Under the pieces are notes generated by a model, which was not told where the DNA came from, ran no database searches, and was given only the letters and a program-made list of their open reading frames with translations. Positions 54,201 to 61,663 of a stretch of 64,000 bases of DNA are shown here, one piece after another. Position numbers and translations under genes: made by a program. Each line of letters starts with the position of its first letter. Position 1 is the first letter of the stretch. The stretch is from NCBI GenBank assembly GCA_048267365.1, contig JBLWXR010000019.1, forward strand, positions 1-64,000. The letters run 5' to 3'. The DNA comes from Roseimaritima sp048267365 (lineage in GTDB: Bacteria > Planctomycetota > Planctomycetia > Pirellulales > Pirellulaceae).

Positions 54201-55439
54201 CGTCCACAATCCGCTGGCCGGCCTGATCGAGATCTGATCGGTATTCGAGTTGTATGAAAACGTGTAGTCCGCTGTTTCGTTTAACAACAAACCGTCTTTG
54301 CGCAAGGCAAGTGTCGCATTTGAGACGGTGGCATCATCAATGCCAGAACTAAAATCCAGCAGCGAAATGTCTAACGAGGCGAGCGGGGTATTGACGGTCA
54401 CCGTATCGGCAGCGGGGTTCAAATCCGAACTGCCGTTATCGGCAGGCTGTGCCAATCGAGCCCGCGGCACAGCGGCCAAGTCAAATCGCTGCTGAAAGTC
54501 GAGGTCCAGTGAAAACTGGCTTCCCGAGTCGGTCTCGAACTGATCTAACGAAGGCGAATAGGTAGTGAAATGAATGACGTCTGCCGACGGTTCAAATTCA
54601 ATCAGTCGCAGGTAGCCATCTTCGCCTATTGACCGACCTTGGAAGTTAGCCAGGACTTCAATCACTTCCGAGCCCGCGGAGTTAAGTGATACCTGATGTC
54701 GCTCGGCAGCAAAATGCCCTCCCAACACCATGAAAACCTGTGGATTGGGACTGACTAAACTCTGAAACACATCCAGGCCCGAATGACCATCGGAGGTGAC
54801 CTGTTGGGTCGCGTGCCCTCCCGTCTTATCAAGGTAGGAATGCGTGGTCACGATCGTGGGAACATCCGCGTAGGCATCGAGTATGCCCTGGGCCCAATCG
54901 ATCGCGCTGTCCCGCGGTTCCCACTCCAGCGTCAGGTGTAGGAATTGCTGGCCGTCGGCACTGAATAATTGAAAGTGATTCAATCCGTCCGCCGAAGCTC
55001 CGCCATACCAACTCTTACCTTGATACCGCGACTCACCAAAGTAGTTGGTAAACTCAGTGGCTGCGCTGTGGCTGTTGATGCTGTCGTAGTCGTGGTTGCC
55101 CGTCGCCACGCCGTAAGGGACCAAACCGTCGGGGTTCGCTGCGGGATCTCCGTCCAGAATGCTCATCGCCGCATCGGCAGCCTGCCATTCAGACGCGACG
55201 CTGGGATTTTCCACCACATCCCCCACGTGTGAGAGAAACACGATGTTGTTGCTTTGCACGTGGTCGGCGACCCATTGCGTTTGGGCGTTAAACGTCTCAG
55301 GAGAAAACTCTGTCAGCGTTTGCGTATCGGGCATCTGCACGATCGTATAGGTATCGCCGGCTAGCAGTCGACGGTCTTCCAACCATTCAGCGCGTAGTTG
55401 TCTTCGTTTGCGGCTTGGGGATTCAAGGGCGCGCGTCAT
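51300..55439 (-). CDS. Giant secreted metallophosphoesterase with FDGSDVGL repeat arrays
   Basis: A 1379-aa protein starting at ATG 55439, which leaves 38 bp to the upstream gene; a 25-residue longer frame would overlap it. It begins with the planctomycete LEPR-XLL-type signal (AEWLEDRRLLAGD). A metallophosphoesterase domain follows (VQMPDTQ, SHVGDVVEN, ATGNHDYDS, VLGGHFAAERH). Residues about 330-440 are Ig/cadherin-like. Then come four units with FFDGSDVGIGGF, LFFDGSDVGLSSSGE, LYFDGSDVGLGGED and LFLDGSLVGLSSYD. A cadherin/tandem-95 block (LSLLANDTDADLPGDAL) precedes four more units (LFDGSDVGLADAKL, LYLDGSDVGLAGSA, FYFDGSDVGLSPED, LFFDGSRFGLSAAE). The C-terminus is polar. It is probably a surface protein linked to the polysaccharide. 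Confidence 0.85.
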   Translation of the reverse strand: MTRALESPSRKRRQLRAEWLEDRRLLAGDTYTIVQMPDTQTLTEFSPETFNAQTQWVADHVQSNNIVFLSHVGDVVENPSVASEWQAADAAMSILDGDPAANPDGLVPYGVATGNHDYDSINSHSAATEFTNYFGESRYQGKSWYGGASADGLNHFQLFSADGQQFLHLTLEWEPRDSAIDWAQGILDAYADVPTIVTTHSYLDKTGGHATQQVTSDGHSGLDVFQSLVSPNPQVFMVLGGHFAAERHQVSLNSAGSEVIEVLANFQGRSIGEDGYLRLIEFEPSADVIHFTTYSPSLDQFETDSGSQFSLDLDFQQRFDLAAVPRARLAQPADNGSSDLNPAADTVTVNTPLASLDISLLDFSSGIDDATVSNATLALRKDGLLLNETADYTFSYNSNTDQISIRPASGLWTDGNYQISLNSGTAKIADQDGFELSTVAYAVEVATSIPDAPESLYFALNTAATLEGGLTVEPADIVFFDGDQFSQFFDGSDVGIGGFEIDALGWISEFEILLSFTSSGNIPGITDIVDDSDIVKFTATSFGSTTDGMFELFFDGSDVGLSSSGEDVDGLDVLADGRLVLSTRSTFDVGTVAGGDEDLLVFMPTALGSTTAGTWELYFDGSDVGLGGEDVNGISVYPNGDLYVSTAGSFTASAGTIRDDDVFVFQPATLGDDTTGSIASELFLDGSLVGLSSYDVMALHVPRPVHGNRAPDAVDDFVVLEVGGTATQLQNGSLSLLANDTDADLPGDALTVNTTPVSGPSSGSLVLNADGTFTYTHNGSATGTDSFVYEITDAEGASDTASVTISIVAANTAPTTGNSQVTASEDTVFSFVLEDFPFFDVDGDRMPQLQITSLQTAGSLRLGGSDVTLNQVITALDIDAGHLQYLPAANANGVDHDSFAFKVQDGLEYSADEAVMTIDVTAVNDAPVLTGLPDISFVEGAADSSIHLGSFYTDVETPAGSATFSILSSFAGVSASIDPVSKVLMVTGDFGFSGSGEITIQVVDAGDGGSAALSDTDTIHVTVSPDSGDTVLLLGLDRTTTVGDVVAQNEDVLVFYGGQFSMLFDGSDVGLADAKLDAFALLSPTELLLSFTAPLTLAGIVDTVDDSDIVKFTGTQFGDTTQGSFELYLDGSDVGLAGSAHDIDALEVLPNGKLLISITGSDGVGPLTVRDDDLIVFTPTSLGENTTGTWEFYFDGSDVGLSPEDLHGVAVDAAGDLYLNVQNDFVAGAVAGDDEDVFVFMPTSLGGTTNGSYSSTLFFDGSRFGLSAAELTGIDLTTVGSLPSFTNTAAFASVPQSFQTFQQASLDSAEDINDDDTTRTESQSPQAGAQRSQGESQAMSADNVDQVMAQLPGGMTAQQRSEAWGMDRLRLLSAANEWE

Positions 55440-55477
55440 GATGGGTCTCGCGTCTCTCTGTGGGCCTGAGGTTCTGA

Positions 55478-56503
55478 TCAACAGCAACGATTCCTCGCTC
55501 GATTTCCCCACCAACCGGCAACCAATTGGGCGCGGAGGATCTGAGCGGTTGTTTGTTGCCCAACATTAATACGATTAAGCAACATTCGCTCGGTCGTCTG
55601 GACATGATTGATGCCTCGTTGCACCGTAAATCCTAATTCAAATCCTTCTGCTTGCATGATCTGGGTGACGGCTGAGTTAGATTGACCGCCAGGATAGGCG
55701 AACACCGGCAGCACTTCTCCGATCTCACGTCGCAGATCGTCACGGGAGCCAACGATTTCAGCCCTCGCTTGCTCGCTGGAAACTTGAGTCAACAAGGGAT
55801 GCGTTTGCGTATGTGGCGCCAGAGTCACCCCTTGGGAAGCCAACTCACGCAAATCGTCCCAGCCCAGAACACTGGCAGGAGGCGACGGAGCTTGCTGTGC
55901 CAAAACAATTTCATCCACCAGTCGCATGGCGGTTTCGTGAGGCAACTGCTTGACCTGATCACGCAAGGCTCGATAGGCACGGCGACGTTGCTCATCCGTA
56001 TTCAGCTCCCATTGGCCGTAGGCGGTATCGATGCGGGCTGCATTCCCGTGCCAGATCGCAACGTACAAACGATCCCACCAAAACCGCCGCTGCGGCTGAT
56101 CCGGATAAGCCGTTGGCACAAACACGGTTACGGGCAACTGCCGCGCCTGTAACGCCGGCCAGGCATGCTGTGCAAAATCAGAACAGGCATCATCGAAGGT
56201 GATCAGCACCGCCTTACGCGGCAAGGGCGTTTCACCGCGGCAAGCTGCAACGACCTGTTGCATCGAAACCACCTGCCCCACTTCTTTCAACATGTCCAAC
56301 TGCTCGTTGAACTGCGCAGGCGTGGCGCTGATCAAGCCAGGATAAAGATCAGGCGTGTGGTTCGCGTCGTCGACACGATGGTAGGTGACCACCGCCAAAT
56401 CACCCGCTCTGGCCACATCGACTTTTTCAATTGTGCGCAGCAACGAACCAAACACCGGCGTGTTGGCGGCGCGGAGAGCGGTTTGGCGAAGTGCCTTTAA
56501 CAT
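55478..56503 (-). CDS. Polysaccharide deacetylase (CE4/NodB)
   Basis: A 341-aa enzyme starting at ATG 56503; the longer frame to 56599 overlaps the ATP-grasp gene and is rejected. The NodB motifs are LAVVTYHRVDD, AVLITFDDACSDF (TFDD at 102-105), VTLAPHTQTHPLL and VLPVFAYPGGQSNSAV. It removes acetyl groups from sugar amines, so it can expose amines for sulfation or charge. There is no obvious signal peptide, although the N-terminus is basic and hydrophobic. It is the seventh gene in the minus-strand polysaccharide chain counted from 64 kb. Confidence 0.88.
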   Translation of the reverse strand: MLKALRQTALRAANTPVFGSLLRTIEKVDVARAGDLAVVTYHRVDDANHTPDLYPGLISATPAQFNEQLDMLKEVGQVVSMQQVVAACRGETPLPRKAVLITFDDACSDFAQHAWPALQARQLPVTVFVPTAYPDQPQRRFWWDRLYVAIWHGNAARIDTAYGQWELNTDEQRRRAYRALRDQVKQLPHETAMRLVDEIVLAQQAPSPPASVLGWDDLRELASQGVTLAPHTQTHPLLTQVSSEQARAEIVGSRDDLRREIGEVLPVFAYPGGQSNSAVTQIMQAEGFELGFTVQRGINHVQTTERMLLNRINVGQQTTAQILRAQLVAGWWGNRARNRCC

Positions 56504-56516
56504 GCAGGGATCGACC

Positions 56517-57788
56517 TCATTTCGCTGACCGGGCTGTGTTGGCCTGCTTGCTGGGGCGTCCCAAGCGTGTCCTCGCCTGACGCGCTGCGATGCGGACAAA
56601 ATTCGTCATCATGCAAATCCCCGGCATGGGGTCCGTTAGGGACAGGATATCAAACCGGTAGTGCGGCTTTAGCAGGTCGAACATCGCCCCCAAAGCTGCC
56701 ATCCGATTCGGCATTTTGACGATGGGATGTTTCGCGGTGCCTCGCAGCACACGGAGAATCCAGCTCAATTCTTTTTGAAAATTTTGGCAATGCAGTCCGA
56801 TGCGATAATTTGTCTCGACCGGAGCGGCAGCATCTGGCGGTCCGTTGAACATCAGATCACACAGTCGCGTTGGGAAGTCGACGCCGGCGGCAATCGCCAC
56901 TGGCAGCGAACCCCAGATCCTGCCGTTGATTTCCATCAGCCGTGACTCCCCATGGTCATTTAATTTGAACTCCGCCATCGCCAGCCCCGTCCACTTCAGC
57001 GCACGAATCAATTCAAGCGTTTGCGCGTACAACATCGGATGCAGTGGGTCACTACGACGCAACGAGCTAACGCCGCCGGTCAGTGGCACTTCCCGCAACC
57101 GGCGATGCTGAAACGCACAGATGACTCTTCCCTCGTGAGCCAGCACTTCGACGCCTACCCCGGCGCCTTGAAAGTATTCCTGTAACAAGACGGGGCACTG
57201 TCCCTCAAACTGCCGCATTTTTTGTCGCAATTCATCTTCGTTGTGAGCATAGTCGACGCTCCAGACTCGCACGGGACGGTCCGCCAACAGGGTGTGCGAA
57301 GAATTAGGCTTCAGCACCAATGGCCAACCGAGGCTGGGGCCATGTTGCAAGGCTTCCTCGGCGGTGTGCACCAGTTGGGTACGAGGATAGGGAACGTCAA
57401 GTTTATCAGCCAGCTGGAAGGTTAGATTCTTATCCCTGACCGTGGCTACGGCCTCCGTCGGCGCCCAGGGAACTTTGCAGACCTTTTGGATCCGTTCTCG
57501 AGCGGCTTCTAGCGGTAGCACAGCCTGTTCGGTCACGGGCAAGATCAGGTCGACACGAAATCGCTCCACGGCAGCCAGGATGTCTTCCACAAACTGCTGT
57601 GGATTGGATTTGGGACTGGCGTAGACGACACGGTTTGTGGCAAAACGCGACGCCAGTCCGGGACTATTCTTGTCGCTATCGGCCGCGACCACTTCGTACC
57701 CATTGCGTGCCAGCGTACGAATGGTGGCAACCGCAGCGCCGCGAAACGCATCGGTCACCAGGACTTTCGGCTTGGACAAATTGGCCAT
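56517..57788 (-). CDS. ATP-grasp domain protein
   Basis: A 423-aa ATP-grasp enzyme. The N-terminal Rossmann-like domain has KVLVTDAFRGAAVATIRTLA. The ATP-grasp core shows LGWPLVLKPNSSHTLLADRP, QEYFQGAGVGVEVLAHEGRV and the Mg-binding LAMAEFKLNDHGESRLMEIN then GRIWGSLPVAIAAGVDFP. Such ligases make amide or peptide bonds with acid substrates, and in glycan loci they often attach amino acids or build carboxylate linkages. TAATG links its start to the preceding gene. The substrate is unknown. Confidence 0.88.
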   Translation of the reverse strand: MANLSKPKVLVTDAFRGAAVATIRTLARNGYEVVAADSDKNSPGLASRFATNRVVYASPKSNPQQFVEDILAAVERFRVDLILPVTEQAVLPLEAARERIQKVCKVPWAPTEAVATVRDKNLTFQLADKLDVPYPRTQLVHTAEEALQHGPSLGWPLVLKPNSSHTLLADRPVRVWSVDYAHNEDELRQKMRQFEGQCPVLLQEYFQGAGVGVEVLAHEGRVICAFQHRRLREVPLTGGVSSLRRSDPLHPMLYAQTLELIRALKWTGLAMAEFKLNDHGESRLMEINGRIWGSLPVAIAAGVDFPTRLCDLMFNGPPDAAAPVETNYRIGLHCQNFQKELSWILRVLRGTAKHPIVKMPNRMAALGAMFDLLKPHYRFDILSLTDPMPGICMMTNFVRIAARQARTRLGRPSKQANTARSAK

Positions 57789-58483
57789 TATTTCCCCAGC
57801 CTTTGCTGTTCGTAAAATCGAGTGATTCGCTCACTGACGTCCGCTACGACAACATCGATCTCGCGGCTGGCATCGACGACTTCGAAATGTTTGACCAAAC
57901 CTTTCATCTGCAGATAGTCCGCGCGACGTTCCTCCAGCAATTCCACAGTTCCTTCCCCTTTGCGTTTAAACAGCACATCCGCTGGAGCGTCCAGAAACAC
58001 AATAAAATCGGGGCGTGGATAAAAACGGTTGAGCACAAAACCATGCAGCCGTTGGGTAACGGTTCGCGGCGCGTCGCTGACAATATCGTATGCGTAGTAG
58101 TCTGGAAAAAAGTGCCTGTCGAAAATCACAATCCGTCGCTTGCGGAGGTAGTACCAAGCGACACATTGTCGGTACCATTCCTCGGCCAGTCGATTAGTCA
58201 AACTGACAGATGATTTGGCGGTCTTCCACAGCCGCCGGGGCAGGCTTTTTTTCTGCGAACCGGTTCCCGCCGTCTTCTCACGCGGCCCCCCCGCATACTT
58301 GTGAGTGCCGGACAACTTGCGCAGTTTTTGCGCGAGACGCGTTGTCGGCAGTAAGTGCTCACTGGCTTCGTGATTGACGCCCATGTAAAGGTATTTTGTG
58401 GGCACAGGCAAACGATCACGCAACCGCGTGCCGACCGTCGTTTTGCCGGAGCCATCAGGACCGATTAGAGCGACTGTAAACAT
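57788..58483 (-). CDS. Thymidylate-kinase-like P-loop protein
   Basis: A 231-aa P-loop kinase with Walker A LIGPDGSGKTTVG (residues 6-18). The lid-like region is VIFDRHFFPDYYAYD, and PDFIVFLDAPADVLFKRKGE resembles the acceptor loop of thymidylate kinase and related deoxynucleotide kinases. In polysaccharide loci such proteins may phosphorylate a sugar or a lipid instead of dTMP. Its start overlaps the end of the HPr-kinase-like gene by 19 bp, and its stop shares a base with the ATP-grasp start. Fold is clear; substrate is not. Confidence 0.82.
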   Translation of the reverse strand: MFTVALIGPDGSGKTTVGTRLRDRLPVPTKYLYMGVNHEASEHLLPTTRLAQKLRKLSGTHKYAGGPREKTAGTGSQKKSLPRRLWKTAKSSVSLTNRLAEEWYRQCVAWYYLRKRRIVIFDRHFFPDYYAYDIVSDAPRTVTQRLHGFVLNRFYPRPDFIVFLDAPADVLFKRKGEGTVELLEERRADYLQMKGLVKHFEVVDASREIDVVVADVSERITRFYEQQRLGK

Positions 58484-59601
58484 GTTTTTTTCAGTGAGGA
58501 CTCAAGTGTCTGAAACAGGTCAGATAGATTCACATTGTGTGGATGATCGACGGCATAGATCGCTTTGTCTTCCAGCAAACGATCCAGCAAGACATCGCGT
58601 TGTGGTTCAAACCGGTCACGGCAATCAACAGGATCCGACATCGCGTAAGACCAGCGGCGAGAGACCGTTGTCAGATCATTCAAGTCTTCATCTTGCAAGG
58701 CCACCAAGCGTCGCTTGGCCACCGCGGCAGACAGGGGCGTGACGCGAATATCGGTTCCCGTGTGGGTACCCACAAACAAAATGGTGTCCAGCGACGCGGA
58801 GCGCGGACGCAATTCCTTTGCCAACCAAACTGCGGCAGGGCGATCGATGTAACGATGGCGATCTAACGCAGCGGCCAGCTTGCGGAGCGACCTGCCCAGG
58901 CGAGGCCAAAACACGCCCACCAAGCCAGCCATTGCCGCCGTGGTTTTCGCCGTCGCACGACTCCCCAACATCCGCAAGCGATCCATCCAGGCTACATTTT
59001 CAAGACGCGTGGCGCCCTGTTGCAGATGCCAATCACGCAGCCGAATCGATTCGGGCACGCCGTGCATGATTCGCCCGTCCGGGCCGACATACACCCACTC
59101 GGCAGCCAAGTATTCGGCCCCCTGCAACAGATAGGCCAGCATCACCCCCGTTTTCCCGCCCCGTGGCCACCCGCATGCCAAGTAGCCCCGACCGGACATG
59201 GTAAACGCGGTCGCATGGATTCCCAATATTTGCTTGTTCACACATTGGCGGTTGATCATCGATCGCAACAGCGGCAAACGACCGCGGATACCCGTCGGAT
59301 AAGTCAAGCGATACGGTGCACCTGCCTGGTCGTTAGGCATTTCGATTTCGATCGGCGACGCGGTATCCGCAGAGAGAATCGCAAATCGCTTGCCGGCAGC
59401 GAGCGCATCCCGCTCCCCCATCTGCTTCCATACCAGGTCGGCGGTCGCGTTTGCAGTGAAATGAATTTCCACATCCGGCGGGTCGGTGCTGGAATCCTCA
59501 CAGGCACCGGTCGCGCGGATCACCGTCTGCACGTCCTGCTGCGACGGGCCACAGAGTGTCAGTCGTATCTGACCATGTAAGGCCAGTCCAACGGTACTCA
59601 T
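58465..59601 (-). CDS. HPr-kinase-like protein
   Basis: A 378-aa protein with a central P-loop of the HprK type: MSGRGYLACGWPRGGKTGVM, with GWPRGGKTG at about residues 143-151. The N-terminal 130 residues are beta-rich; the C-terminus has a long helical part (FQTLESSLKKTCLQSL). HprK-related kinases of this type occur in exopolysaccharide loci and in PqqD-linked peptide systems. The target, whether a protein, a sugar or a lipid carrier, is unknown. It starts by ATGA overlap with the sulfotransferase stop. Confidence 0.75.
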   Translation of the reverse strand: MSTVGLALHGQIRLTLCGPSQQDVQTVIRATGACEDSSTDPPDVEIHFTANATADLVWKQMGERDALAAGKRFAILSADTASPIEIEMPNDQAGAPYRLTYPTGIRGRLPLLRSMINRQCVNKQILGIHATAFTMSGRGYLACGWPRGGKTGVMLAYLLQGAEYLAAEWVYVGPDGRIMHGVPESIRLRDWHLQQGATRLENVAWMDRLRMLGSRATAKTTAAMAGLVGVFWPRLGRSLRKLAAALDRHRYIDRPAAVWLAKELRPRSASLDTILFVGTHTGTDIRVTPLSAAVAKRRLVALQDEDLNDLTTVSRRWSYAMSDPVDCRDRFEPQRDVLLDRLLEDKAIYAVDHPHNVNLSDLFQTLESSLKKTCLQSL

Positions 59602-60485
59602 GTCCGTGGCACCTCGGCACTCTCAAGCGGTGTTGACACCGATGGTTTGGCGTACCCCCAGCGGGCGCACAACTGTATGCCGAGGAGTTCCTCCAATCGC
59701 TCGACCTCCGGCTGAAACCGCTGTTTCAATGCCGCTCGAGCCGCATCCGATAAAGTCGCTCGATCCTCATCCTTGACGTTGCGGTAGATCAAGCTGCGGA
59801 TCATGCGTGAGCGTTTAATACGACCTCGGAGTTTCTTCCATCCCATCCGTCGGCAGGCTTCCGACATACGTTTACTGATGTGGGCCAAGCGTTCGTTTCG
59901 TGGTACGCAGGCGGGCATCACCTTCGAGTCCAATCGCGAATCCCACGGTAGGTGTGAAATGCCTAGGGCATCGAACAGGTTCGCCGCGTAGTCCTGGGGC
60001 GACTGTTTCAAGTCATCGAACAGCGTGATATGAATCTGTTCGCGCGGGAACCGCTCCATATAGGGTTGCAGGTACCGTGCATAACAGCCTTCTTCGAGGA
60101 TCTCACGGGTGTCTTCGCAACGCTCCTCGAATGACCCTGTCCATTTTCCATTTCGAATCCCATCGAGGTACATCGAAAAGGCGCGGTCGATGGGTTCCCG
60201 CAAACAGACCATCAATCGGATGTGGGGATCCATTTCGGCGATCCGCTGGCAAGCGATCTGCGAATACAGGTAGGAGTGCGAAATTTCACCAATGACTGCT
60301 TCGCCCGACGCTTCCGCAAAATGTTGGGTGTACCAGGGCCAGCCGTTATCAAAATGACTATCAAAAAAGTAAAGTCCTTTGACGGGCGTCATGAAGACGT
60401 CCGGATGTCGAGACAGCAGGTCAAACAGCCACGTCGAACCTGCTTTACTGGTGCCGATATAAATAAAATTTGGCTTCTGACTCAT
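59598..60485 (-). CDS. Sulfotransferase
   Basis: A 295-aa PAPS-dependent sulfotransferase. The PAPS-binding 5'-PSB loop is IGTSKAGSTWLFDLLSRHP near the N-terminus, and the 3'-PB motif is MVCLREPIDRAFSMYLDGIR. Both are typical of heparan-sulfate-like sulfotransferases. ATG 60485 lies in an ATGA overlap with the upstream APH gene; a longer frame from 60647 is rejected. It would transfer sulfate to a sugar hydroxyl or amine of the polymer or its precursor. It has no membrane segment. With the C5-epimerase, this is the main argument for a sulfated uronate polymer. Confidence 0.92.
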   Translation of the reverse strand: MSQKPNFIYIGTSKAGSTWLFDLLSRHPDVFMTPVKGLYFFDSHFDNGWPWYTQHFAEASGEAVIGEISHSYLYSQIACQRIAEMDPHIRLMVCLREPIDRAFSMYLDGIRNGKWTGSFEERCEDTREILEEGCYARYLQPYMERFPREQIHITLFDDLKQSPQDYAANLFDALGISHLPWDSRLDSKVMPACVPRNERLAHISKRMSEACRRMGWKKLRGRIKRSRMIRSLIYRNVKDEDRATLSDAARAALKQRFQPEVERLEELLGIQLCARWGYAKPSVSTPLESAEVPRT

Positions 60486-61663
60486 CTTGACACAGCCTTT
60501 CCTGAACATGCCGGTGCATCGTGATGCGAATCGAGCAGTTGTTGTAAATAAGTATGGAAGCCGAATTGCCACAACGACCGACGAATCCCTTTCGCCACAC
60601 GTTTCCAACCGCGTTGTTCGTGATGCCGATAGACAACCGCCGCCCAATGCTCCAACATCTGTTGCACCAAAAACAGATTGATCGCGGGCAACGGGATCGG
60701 CTGATCGTCGAAATAGCCTTCGAGAAACGCTTGTTGGAACCGTTGCAATCGCTTGCGGGCATACAGCATTCCCCCGCTTAGCATTTGTGGCCCCGATGCA
60801 TGGACCGTCATCAACATTTTGGCAATGTCTTCATAGATAGGCGCTTCAAATCGCCCCAGCGTGTCGAACACCGAAATCCTATCCTGCTCGCCAATGAACA
60901 CGTTCCGCGGCGCGAAGTCACCGTGCACCTGCCCGGTTGGAATGTTGGGTGGTAAATGCCTGTTCGCCAATTCGACGATCCGATCGCGCATCCGGAACAT
61001 CCCCTCGCGATCTGCGACATGGTCCGCTAGGTAAACCACAAACCGTTCGTTCGCGGCAAGGAAATCCTCCAAGGTCGTATTTCTGGTTTGGCAGTGCGGC
61101 AGGGGGGCTAGTTGGTGATGATTCCGCAACCAGGCGCCGGTGTGCAAAAAGGCGGTTTCCAGCTCGGCAGCGCGGCCGCCGCTAGACAGGCGATGCGTGG
61201 CGTATAGCTTCTGTCGCAGACTGGGTTGGTCGATCCACTGCATGACCATGGCTTGCTGCTGAGGTAGCAAATCGTAAACCCGGACGACACCAAACCGCGG
61301 GTCATCCAGCCGATCAAAATGGGCCTGGATCCTACTCAGCGCCGCGTATTCCTTCCCAGACTTGCTGTCAGCGTCGACTCGTTCAAACAGTCGAGGGCGG
61401 TCCACAAACGAGCTATCGAGCAGTTGTTCTTGGTACGCCCAATCGGAATGCCCCACAGGAACTTTCACCACCAAATCAGGTCGGTCGTGTTGAGCGGATA
61501 GACTGAACATATAGATTTGGCAAAACCGACGATGCACTTGTTTAACAAGCTTCAGTTCGCGTGCTGTCGTCTCCAACCCTGCAAATGTCTCGATCCGCGG
61601 GCGCAGTTGTTCCATCAATTCGGCCACCACGGTCGCCTGGGGAGTTAATCCTGCTTGGTTCAT
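60482..61663 (-). CDS. APH-fold phosphotransferase
   Basis: A 393-aa protein of the aminoglycoside/choline-kinase fold. The catalytic loop is VHGDFAPRNVFIGEQDR (His, Asp and Asn in H-x-D-x4-N), followed by the metal-binding segment ISVFDTLGRFEAPIYEDIA. The N-terminal lobe includes RPDLVVKVPVGHSDWAYQEQ with the ATP Lys. Similar kinases in polysaccharide loci phosphorylate sugars or sugar-like building blocks. It overlaps its neighbours by ATGA at both ends (flippase and sulfotransferase). No signal peptide. Confidence 0.85.
   Translation of the reverse strand: MNQAGLTPQATVVAELMEQLRPRIETFAGLETTARELKLVKQVHRRFCQIYMFSLSAQHDRPDLVVKVPVGHSDWAYQEQLLDSSFVDRPRLFERVDADSKSGKEYAALSRIQAHFDRLDDPRFGVVRVYDLLPQQQAMVMQWIDQPSLRQKLYATHRLSSGGRAAELETAFLHTGAWLRNHHQLAPLPHCQTRNTTLEDFLAANERFVVYLADHVADREGMFRMRDRIVELANRHLPPNIPTGQVHGDFAPRNVFIGEQDRISVFDTLGRFEAPIYEDIAKMLMTVHASGPQMLSGGMLYARKRLQRFQQAFLEGYFDDQPIPLPAINLFLVQQMLEHWAAVVYRHHEQRGWKRVAKGIRRSLWQFGFHTYLQQLLDSHHDAPACSGKAVSR

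Noticed and set aside
55440..55514. 25-residue N-terminal extension of the giant phosphoesterase
   Set aside because: It would overlap the deacetylase gene and lacks signal character; the Met at 55439 begins the LEPR-XLL-type leader.
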